Translations under genes and position numbers: made by a program
The notes under the pieces: model-generated
What the model saw: only the letters and a program-made list of their open reading frames with translations
Database searches by the model: none
Told to the model about the DNA's origin: nothing
Shown: piece after piece, positions 43,980 through 50,732 of the stretch
How the letters are laid out: each line of letters begins with the position of its first letter
How positions within the stretch are numbered: the stretch's first letter is position 1
Origin: Halieaceae bacterium UBA5044
Lineage (GTDB): Bacteria > Pseudomonadota > Gammaproteobacteria > Pseudomonadales > Halieaceae
Assembly (NCBI GenBank): GCA_002416125.1
Contig: DIBU01000008.1
Location: 1-64,000 of the forward strand
Length of the DNA stretch: 64,000 bases
Direction: 5' to 3'

Positions 43980-45218
43980 ATGCTGAGTTGGGACGACTAC
44001 CACCAGGACGAGACGCAAACTGCACCGGCACCGGCCAAGGCACCACCACCGCCGCCGGCGCTGGAGGCCACGCCCGTCGCCGCTGTGGAGGACACGGCAC
44101 CTGTCGTGGCGCCGACGGCCGCGGCCAACGTGGCCGCCGCCGCGCGCGCCGTGGAGGCGCTGGACGTCGCACCCGGGCTGGAAGAGCTTGAGATGGGTGC
44201 AGCGCGGGTGTCAGTCGATGAGAAGGCCATGATCAACTGCCGAGCGGACCTCAACCAGCTGGTGCCCTTCAAGTACGACTGGGCCTGGCAGAAGTACATC
44301 GACGGCTGCGCCAACCACTGGATGCCCCAAGAGATCAACATGACGGCGGATGTCTCCACCTGGAAGAGCGCCGACGGTCTGTCCGAAGACGAGCGTCGCA
44401 TCGTCAAACGCAGCCTCGGCTACTTCTCCACGGCCGATTCGCTGGTCGCCAATAACCTGGTGCTCGGCATCTACCGACTGATCACCAACCCGGAGTGCCG
44501 TCAGTACCTGCTGCGCCAGGCCTTTGAGGAAGCGATCCATACCCACGCCTACCAGTACTGCATCGAGTCACTGGGCATGGACGAGGGCGAGGTGTTCAAC
44601 ATGTACCGCGAGGTCCCCTCCGTGGCCAAGAAAGCCACCTGGAGCCTCAGTCACACACATCACCTGTCGGACCCCAGTTTCAAGACCGGCACCGTGGAGA
44701 ACGACCAGACCCTGTTGCGCAACCTGATCGGGTTCTACGCCGTCACTGAAGGCATCTTCTTCTACTGCGGTTTCACCCAGATCCTGTCGATGGGCCGGCG
44801 CAACAAGATGACCGGCGTGGCGGAGCAGTTCCAGTACATCCTGCGCGACGAGTCCATGCACCTGAACTTCGGCATTGACGTGATCAACCAGATCAAGCTC
44901 GAGAACCCCCATCTGTGGACCGAAGCCTTCCAGCAGGAAGTGATGCAGATGATCCTGGAAGGCACGCAGCTGGAAATCGAATACGCGCGGGACACCATGC
45001 CGCGCGGCGTGCTGGGCATGAACGCGGCCATGATGGAAGAGTACCTGCACTTTATCGCCAACCGGCGCCTCTCGCAGCTTGGCCTGCCAGAGCAGTTCCC
45101 GGGGGTGCAGAATCCCTTCCCGTGGATGAGTGAAATCATGGACCTGCGCAAAGAGAAGAACTTCTTTGAAACCCGTGTGATCGAGTACCAGACCGGCGGC
45201 GCGCTGAACTGGGATTGA
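43980..45218 (+). CDS. nrdB: Ribonucleoside-diphosphate reductase, beta subunit
   Basis: A 412-residue di-iron subunit that generates the radical for NrdA. The conserved core begins at about residue 80 (MINCRADLNQLVPFKYDWAW). Iron ligands lie in QAFEEAIHTHAY and LRDESMHLNFGID. The C-terminal NFFETRVIEYQTGGALNWD is the peptide that docks NrdA. The first about 75 residues are a Pro/Ala-rich low-complexity extension after MLSWDDYHQDE, shared in kind with Pseudomonas NrdB. Confidence 0.97.
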   Translation: MLSWDDYHQDETQTAPAPAKAPPPPPALEATPVAAVEDTAPVVAPTAAANVAAAARAVEALDVAPGLEELEMGAARVSVDEKAMINCRADLNQLVPFKYDWAWQKYIDGCANHWMPQEINMTADVSTWKSADGLSEDERRIVKRSLGYFSTADSLVANNLVLGIYRLITNPECRQYLLRQAFEEAIHTHAYQYCIESLGMDEGEVFNMYREVPSVAKKATWSLSHTHHLSDPSFKTGTVENDQTLLRNLIGFYAVTEGIFFYCGFTQILSMGRRNKMTGVAEQFQYILRDESMHLNFGIDVINQIKLENPHLWTEAFQQEVMQMILEGTQLEIEYARDTMPRGVLGMNAAMMEEYLHFIANRRLSQLGLPEQFPGVQNPFPWMSEIMDLRKEKNFFETRVIEYQTGGALNWD

Positions 45219-45270
45219 TCACCCCGGGGGCGGCCCGCCTGCGACTCGCCCCTGTACCCGAGGACTGCCA

Positions 45271-45456
45271 ATGGACCAGCAAGACGAAGCACAGCGCGAC
45301 AGCGAAAAAGTCCTCATGGCACTGGATCAGATCAGCCAGACCATTGATGTGATGAGCAGTGTCGTGACCCGGCTGCGCAAATACGTACAACAGCAGTCAA
45401 CGGCCAAGCAGGGCGAGTTGCAGGCCGAGATGCGCCCGGATCGGGTGCTGCACTGA
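45271..45456 (+). CDS. Small hypothetical protein
   Basis: A 61-residue protein with no family I recognise. The sequence is soluble, charged and probably helical, with a heptad-like stretch (EKVLMALDQISQTIDVMSSVVTRLRKYVQQQ). A GAGGA site lies about 7 bases before the ATG and it follows nrdB by 52 bp on the same strand, so it may be co-transcribed. A real gene is likely from its ribosome-binding site, position and composition, but no function can be assigned. Confidence 0.6.
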   Translation: MDQQDEAQRDSEKVLMALDQISQTIDVMSSVVTRLRKYVQQQSTAKQGELQAEMRPDRVLH

Positions 45457-45492
45457 CGTCAGGCGGCATCGGGCAGCCACTCGCCAGACGCC

Positions 45493-46200
45493 CTAACGCA
45501 TGGCGCGCCGGCGCAGGATCTCCAGCTGCTCGTCATCGTGGCGGAAACAGGGCACGCACTCCGGGGGCCCTTCCAGGGTGACGATATCGGCCACTTCACC
45601 CAGCACCACCTCGGTAATCAGCGGCAGGTCCAGGCTGCAGGCCTGCTCCAGGTCGATCCACTGTAATTCTGACAACTCGTCAGAGGCGCGTGAAAAATCG
45701 TCCGGGTCACCTACAACGGCGCTGGCATCAACCAGAAAAAAACGGGCATCAAACCGCCGGGGCGCGCCCGGCGGGGTAATTGCCCGAAACACGTAACGGA
45801 AGTTGCCGGCACAGGGCAGATGCGCCCTGGCACTGAAGTCGGCCCAGTCCGGGGGCACTGTGCCCTGCCAGTCACCGGGCGCGCCCAGCAGCAGGCCGGA
45901 TTCCTCCCACACTTCCCGCACGGCAGCAGCCTGCAGGGCGTGCACCCGCTCCGGCGGTGCAGCCTCGGCCAACCGGCGTGCGCACACCGGCCCCACCCGG
46001 CCCGCCATGGGCACACGGGCATCGGCGGGGTCCACGGCACCGCCCGGGAACACGAATTTGCTTGGCATGAAAACGGCGCGGGAGCCTCGCTTGCCCATCA
46101 AAACCCGCGGCTGTGACAGGCGATCACGCACCAGAATCACGGTGGCCGCATCGCGTATGGGCACCTGTGGCTTGCCCGCTGCAGGCTGCCCTTCTGGCAT
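45493..46200 (-). CDS. NUDIX hydrolase
   Basis: A 235-residue protein. After RDAATVILVRD the Nudix box is split. FVFPGGAVDPADA is followed by an insert of about 35 residues rich in Arg/Ala/Pro and then by AAVREVWEESGLLLG. Split boxes of this kind occur in NUDT7/NUDT19-like coenzyme A or acyl-CoA diphosphatases, so the substrate may be a CoA derivative; this is inference. The ATG at 46198-46200 (MPEGQPAAG) is chosen. It is convergent with the small gene downstream of nrdB. Confidence 0.85.
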   Translation of the reverse strand: MPEGQPAAGKPQVPIRDAATVILVRDRLSQPRVLMGKRGSRAVFMPSKFVFPGGAVDPADARVPMAGRVGPVCARRLAEAAPPERVHALQAAAVREVWEESGLLLGAPGDWQGTVPPDWADFSARAHLPCAGNFRYVFRAITPPGAPRRFDARFFLVDASAVVGDPDDFSRASDELSELQWIDLEQACSLDLPLITEVVLGEVADIVTLEGPPECVPCFRHDDEQLEILRRRAMR

Positions 46201-46317
46201 TCTCGTCAATTCACTGGTCTCCTGTAAGCCTCGCCCCTCGAGTATAAACGCTTGCTCACGCCGGGTCTGCCGCGGCGGACCCTGAAGTCGCCCCGCAGAG
46301 GGAAGCACACACTCTCC

Positions 46318-46346
46318 TTACCCGGGCGGCGGTTTTTGCCTATACT
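46318..46346 (+). promoter_or_regulatory. Candidate promoter of the PA2779-like operon
   Basis: TTACCC (46318-46323) and TATACT (46341-46346) with 17-bp spacing are followed 32 bp later by the ATG of the PA2779-like gene, itself preceded by AAGGA. Confidence 0.45.
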
Positions 46347-46378
46347 CAGAGCGGAATTCATCCCGCTAAGGATACGAC

Positions 46379-46753
46379 ATGCTGACTTCACGATTGCTTG
46401 TACTGTTGCAGATTACCGCGTTTCTGGTGGCAAGCACGGTGGGAACGGCGCAGGCCGCCATCATCGGTACGGCAGAACACCTGGCCGACCAGAGCCGGAG
46501 CGAGCAGCTGGCGCAGATCAGCGCCACGCTGGCCAGCGACACCGTTCAACAGCATATGCTGGAGATGGGCGTGAGCCCCGCAGACACCCTTGCGCGCATC
46601 AACGCCCTGTCCGATGCCGAATTGCAGCAGCTGGCGCAGCAGCTGGACGCGCTGCCCGCCGGCAGCGGTGCGCTGGGCGTGCTCGGTGCCCTCTTCCTGG
46701 TGCTGCTGGTATTGGAACTGATCGGGGTCACCAACGTCTTCAGCAAGCTTTGA
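46379..46753 (+). CDS. PA2779-family membrane protein
   Basis: A 124-residue protein with an N-terminal signal peptide (to about residue 27, ending AQAA). A helical middle with SADTLARINALSDAELQQLAQQLDALPAG-type spacing follows, then a C-terminal hydrophobic helix (GVLGALFLVLLVLELIGVTN). This is the layout of the PA2779 family, which is typically paired with a PA2778-like peptidase. Its function is unknown. Its stop overlaps the next gene's TTG start (TTGA). Confidence 0.78.
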   Translation: MLTSRLLVLLQITAFLVASTVGTAQAAIIGTAEHLADQSRSEQLAQISATLASDTVQQHMLEMGVSPADTLARINALSDAELQQLAQQLDALPAGSGALGVLGALFLVLLVLELIGVTNVFSKL

Positions 46754-47727
46754 TTCGCGGTGCGGCGCTCGCGCTGGCAACCCTGCTCAGCGCCTGCGCC
46801 ACGATCACCACCCAACCGCCAGACGAGGCTGCGAGCGAACTCACCACGGTGCCGTTCTTTCCCCAGGAAACGTATCAGTGCGGTCCGGCTGCACTGGCCA
46901 CCCTGCTGGTGCACAGCGGTGTGGCCATCACCCCGGAAGCCCTGGTCCCGCAGGTCTATCTGCCCGGCCGCGAGGGTAGCCTGCAAGTGGAACTGCTGGC
47001 CGCTACGCGCCGTTCCGGGCGTATCCCCTTCATCCTGCGGGGAGGGGCCGAGGCTCTGTTCGAGGAGCTCGAGGCCGGCAACCCGGTACTGGTGCTACAG
47101 AATCTTGGGCGGGCATGGCTGCCGCGCTGGCACTACGCGGTGGTCGTCGGCTACCAGCCCGACACCCAACGTGTTTTGCTGCGCTCGGGAACCGAACAGC
47201 GCCGGCTGGAGCGCTGGAGCCGGTTCATCGCCAGTTGGGCCCATGCCGAATACTGGGGCCTGGTCATTCCCCGTCCCGGGGAGATTCCGGCCAGCGGCCC
47301 CGCCGACGACCTGGCAGGTGAACTTGCCGGGCAGGAGGCGCTGCTCGAGCCGGCGCTGGTCGCGGCCACCTGGGACGCGGCACTGGCACGCTGGCCCGAC
47401 AATCCGAACCTGCTGTTCGCGGCGGCCAATGCCCGCCGCGCGAACGCAGACACCAAACGCGCTGCGCAGCTCTACCACACACTGCTGATGCAAGCGCCAC
47501 AGCATATGCCGGCGCGCAACAATTTTGCCGACCTCCTGGTGCAGGCGGGCTGCCCGGTCAGCGCAGAAAGGCTGATCGCCCCGGCACAGCAGGCAACCCC
47601 GGCGCTCTCTCCCGCCGTTGCGGAGGCCGTAAGGCAAACCGCGGCGGACATCGCGCGCCAGCGCGCGCAGGTCAGCAACGACCCGGGCCATTGCCGGGCG
47701 CTCACACAGGATCCAACGCTGCCATGA
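46750..47727 (+). CDS. PA2778-family C39-like cysteine peptidase lipoprotein
   Basis: A 325-residue predicted lipoprotein with lipobox LSAC (Cys at about 16). The C39 papain-like domain has PQETYQCGPAAL (nucleophile Cys about 45) and RWHYAVVVGYQPDTQ (His about 129, Asp about 139), followed by a TPR-type helical region from about residue 190. The proposed start is the TTG at 46750, which overlaps the previous stop as TTGA and leads into a clean signal peptide; upstream in-frame codons run through the previous gene. Substrate unknown. The next gene overlaps it by 4 bp. Confidence 0.82.
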   Translation: MIRGAALALATLLSACATITTQPPDEAASELTTVPFFPQETYQCGPAALATLLVHSGVAITPEALVPQVYLPGREGSLQVELLAATRRSGRIPFILRGGAEALFEELEAGNPVLVLQNLGRAWLPRWHYAVVVGYQPDTQRVLLRSGTEQRRLERWSRFIASWAHAEYWGLVIPRPGEIPASGPADDLAGELAGQEALLEPALVAATWDAALARWPDNPNLLFAAANARRANADTKRAAQLYHTLLMQAPQHMPARNNFADLLVQAGCPVSAERLIAPAQQATPALSPAVAEAVRQTAADIARQRAQVSNDPGHCRALTQDPTLP

Positions 47728-48674
47728 CTGACGTTCTACGCACGCCCGATCACCGTTTCGACCATCTCCCCGGCTTTCCCTGGGCACCGAATTACCGGAT
47801 GGTGTCTGATCAGCACCACGGGCAACTGCGCATGCACTACCTGGATGTGGGCCCGCGCGACGGACGCGTCGTGCTCCTGCTGCATGGGGAGCCCAGCTGG
47901 TGCTTTCTCTACCGGCACATGATCCACGCACTCAGCAGCCGTGGGCTGCGCTGTATTGCCCCGGACCTGATTGGCTTTGGGCGCTCCGACAAACCGACGG
48001 CACGCAGTGCCTACAGCTATGCCGGCCACGTCGCACAGGTTGGTGAGCTGTTGTGTGCGCTGGATATCACCGGCGCGGTATTGGTCTGCCAGGACTGGGG
48101 AGGCCCTATCGGGCTGTCCCTGCTGGCGCAAATGCCAGAGCGTTTCTGCGCGGTGGTGGCCGCGAACACCCTGCTACCCGGCTGTGAGCCACCCCCCAAC
48201 GGGGTCGCACCCTGGCCGGGCGAGATCGTAGAGCAATGGGTTGCAGCCACCCGGGACGCCGATGACCTCGATGTGTCCGGAGTGATAGCCGCCGTCTCCT
48301 GTACCCCACTCAGCCCGGACGTGCTGGCGGCCTATGATGCGCCGTTTCCCGACCCGCGCTACAAAGCCGGTGCACTGGTGTTCCCCAGCCTGATACCCAC
48401 TCACGCCGAGATGGCCGGCGCGCCTGAGAATCGCCAGACCTGGGCTTTCCTCAGCCAGTGGCAGCAGCCCTTCATCACCGCTTTCAGCGACAGCGACCCG
48501 GCGACCGCCGCCTGGGCCCCGGTATTCCAGCAGCGAGTGCCCGGCGCCCGCGGCGTCGAGCACCCGGTAATTGCCGGTGCCGGACACTTTCTGCAGGAGG
48601 AACAGGGCGAGGCCCTGGCCGCCGTCGTGGCGCAGGCCGTCGACCGCCTGCCTCCCCGGCAACCCGGCGGATGA
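47724..48674 (+). CDS. Haloalkane dehalogenase (DhlA-like, HLD-I)
   Basis: A 316-residue alpha/beta-hydrolase. The N-terminus TPDHRFDHLPGFPWAPNY, oxyanion motif HGEPSW (about 54-59), nucleophile Asp 124 followed by the halide-binding Trp in CQDWGGPIG, a relay Asp near 256-258, and His about 288 in GAGHFLQEE align closely with Xanthobacter DhlA. It hydrolyses carbon-halogen bonds to alcohol and halide; the natural substrate is unknown. The cap region differs, so specificity may differ. ATG at 47724 overlaps the peptidase stop (ATGA). Confidence 0.88.
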   Translation: MTDVLRTPDHRFDHLPGFPWAPNYRMVSDQHHGQLRMHYLDVGPRDGRVVLLLHGEPSWCFLYRHMIHALSSRGLRCIAPDLIGFGRSDKPTARSAYSYAGHVAQVGELLCALDITGAVLVCQDWGGPIGLSLLAQMPERFCAVVAANTLLPGCEPPPNGVAPWPGEIVEQWVAATRDADDLDVSGVIAAVSCTPLSPDVLAAYDAPFPDPRYKAGALVFPSLIPTHAEMAGAPENRQTWAFLSQWQQPFITAFSDSDPATAAWAPVFQQRVPGARGVEHPVIAGAGHFLQEEQGEALAAVVAQAVDRLPPRQPGG

Positions 48675-48687
48675 GCCACGCCTCGCG

Positions 48688-50547
48688 ATGAGCGTCGACC
48701 AGGGCCTGATACTGCTGATACTGCTGACCTCGGTGGGCATGTTCCTCTGGGGCCGCTGGCGTCATGACATGGTCGCCCTGGGCAGCCTGCTGGCCTGTGT
48801 GCTCGCCGGCCTGGTAACGCCGGATGCGGCATTCAGCGGCTTCGGTCACCCCGCTGTCATCACCGTAGCCTGCGTGCTGGTGCTGAGCCGCGGTCTGCAG
48901 GCCACGGGAGCAGTGGACGTCATCGCCCGGCGCGCACTGCCCGCCAGTGCCGGGCCCCTGGCCAGCCTGGCAGCACTGGTCGGGTTGGGTGCGCTGCTTT
49001 CCGGGTTCATGAACAACGTGGGCGCCATGGCACTGCTGATGCCCGTCGCCCTGCAGATGGCCCGCCGCCACAACCTGCCACCGGGGCAAACACTGATGCC
49101 GCTGGCGTTCGGCACCATACTCGGCGGCATGACCACCATGATTGGCACACCACCCAACCTGATCGTCTCCGGTTTTCGCGCCGAGGCCGGCGGCAACGCC
49201 TTTGCCATGTTCGACTTCACACCCGTGGGGTTGGCGGTCGCCCTCTGCGGGTTGGCGTTTATCGTGCTGCTGGGCTGGCGTCTGGTACCGGCACGCAAGC
49301 ACCAGGCCGCGGGCGATTTCGACACCGGGGCCTACCTCACGGAGGCGCGTGTACCGGAAAGCAGCAAGGCAGTGGGCATGAGCCTGCGGCAGGTGGAAGC
49401 GGAGCTCGACGATGCCGGCGCCCAGGTGGTCGGTCTGGTTCGCAATGAGGTGCGCCTGCACACCCCCTACGGCGGCCGGCAAATCCGCGGGAATGACATT
49501 CTGGTGCTGGAAACCAACGCCGACACCCTGGGGGAGGTACTGGCGCGGTTGGACCTGAAGCTCGAGGAATCGGTGAAACCGGCAGCCACAGAGTCCACAA
49601 CCGGTGACAGCGGCGGGCCGGAAGCCGCCGCACCCAGCAGCGAGGCGCAGGAGGACGTTGAGCACGAGGGCGAGCAAGGGGACAGGCGGGAGGAGATTGT
49701 ACTGACGGAACTCGCCGTCATGCCGGCCGCCGCAGCCGTCGGGCGCTCTGCCAGCGACATACAGTTGCGCACGCGGTACGGCCTCAACCTGCTGGCGGTA
49801 TCCCGCGAAGGCCACCGCTCGCGGAGTCGGTTGCGCGCCCTGCCCCTGCGCCCGGGCGACCTGCTGTTGATCCAGGGTCCGCTGAACGCCACATCGGAAT
49901 TCGCCAGTGACTTCGGCTGCGTGCCACTGGCCAAGCGTGACCTGCGCATCCCCAGCCCGCGCAGGGCAATCATGGCAGCGGTCATCATGACGCTCGCCGT
50001 GGGCGGCGCAGCCTTCGGGCTGCTGCCCGCGGCCATCTCTTTCGCCCTCGGTGTACTCGCCTCCATGGCGCTGCGCACCGTGCCACCGCGCTCGGTCTAC
50101 AGTGCCATCGACTGGCCCGTGATTGTGCTGCTGGCGGCCCTCATACCGGTTGCGGGCGCCATGGCCTCGACCGGCACAGCAGACCTGATCGCGCGCTTCC
50201 TGCTTACGTCGGTGGCCCAGGGCAACGCCATACTGGTGCTGGGGATCATACTGGTGACCACCATGTTCCTCTCCGACCTGATGAACAATGCGGCCACCGC
50301 CGCCGTGATGTGCCCGATTGCGCTGGGCACCGCGGCTGCCCTCGGGGTCAACCCCGACAGCTTCCTGATGGCTGTCGCCATCGGCGCCTCCTGCGCCTTT
50401 CTCACGCCCATTGGCCACCAGAACAACACCTTGATTCTGGGTCCGGGCGGCTTTCATTTCGGCGACTACTGGCGCCTGGGGCTACCGCTGGAAGCCCTGG
50501 TGGTCGCCGTCAGCCTGCCGCTGCTGCTCATCATCTGGCCGTTGTAG
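48688..50547 (+). CDS. SLC13/DASS-family permease with two TrkA-C domains
   Basis: A 619-residue anion permease. Two hydrophobic halves (residues about 5-200 and 435-619) carry the repeated hairpin motifs GFMNNVGAMALLMP and SDLMNNAATAAVM, plus GTPPNLIVSGF. Between them lie two RCK_C/TrkA-C regulatory domains split by a 50-residue acidic, Ser/Glu-rich linker. Family members carry dicarboxylates, sulfate or other anions; the substrate here is unknown. The ATG at 48688 follows the dehalogenase stop by 13 bp. Confidence 0.88.
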   Translation: MSVDQGLILLILLTSVGMFLWGRWRHDMVALGSLLACVLAGLVTPDAAFSGFGHPAVITVACVLVLSRGLQATGAVDVIARRALPASAGPLASLAALVGLGALLSGFMNNVGAMALLMPVALQMARRHNLPPGQTLMPLAFGTILGGMTTMIGTPPNLIVSGFRAEAGGNAFAMFDFTPVGLAVALCGLAFIVLLGWRLVPARKHQAAGDFDTGAYLTEARVPESSKAVGMSLRQVEAELDDAGAQVVGLVRNEVRLHTPYGGRQIRGNDILVLETNADTLGEVLARLDLKLEESVKPAATESTTGDSGGPEAAAPSSEAQEDVEHEGEQGDRREEIVLTELAVMPAAAAVGRSASDIQLRTRYGLNLLAVSREGHRSRSRLRALPLRPGDLLLIQGPLNATSEFASDFGCVPLAKRDLRIPSPRRAIMAAVIMTLAVGGAAFGLLPAAISFALGVLASMALRTVPPRSVYSAIDWPVIVLLAALIPVAGAMASTGTADLIARFLLTSVAQGNAILVLGIILVTTMFLSDLMNNAATAAVMCPIALGTAAALGVNPDSFLMAVAIGASCAFLTPIGHQNNTLILGPGGFHFGDYWRLGLPLEALVVAVSLPLLLIIWPL

Positions 50548-50606
50548 CGCCGCGGGATGCCCGGCAAGCGGCCCCTGCGGGGGCGCGAGAGGCGATGGCT
50601 TTTCAG

Positions 50607-50623
50607 TGTTATCAGCGTTAACA
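50607..50623. promoter_or_regulatory. Inverted repeat upstream of fadBA promoter
   Basis: TGTTA-N7-TAACA forms a 17-bp dyad 6 bp upstream of the -35 hexamer. The position fits an operator for a fatty-acid regulator, but it does not match the PsrA or FadR consensus I know. Confidence 0.35.
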
Positions 50624-50629
50624 TTGCGG

Positions 50630-50658
50630 TTCACGCCTGCGGCTTTCACCGCTACAAT
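50630..50658 (+). promoter_or_regulatory. Candidate fadBA promoter
   Basis: TTCACG (50630-50635) and TACAAT (50653-50658) with 17-bp spacing lie 75 bp before the fadB ATG. The -10 matches consensus at 5 of 6 positions. Confidence 0.5.
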
Positions 50659-50732
50659 GGCGCCTCGCTTCGACTCTGGCCCGGCGCCGGAAAGGCCCAG
50701 CCAGCCCCGTTCATCCCACACAGGACAGCGAC

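Noticed and set aside
48484..50457. Long minus-strand open frame over the permease gene
   Set aside because: Antisense shadow of the SLC13-type gene; no ribosome-binding site or recognisable domain.
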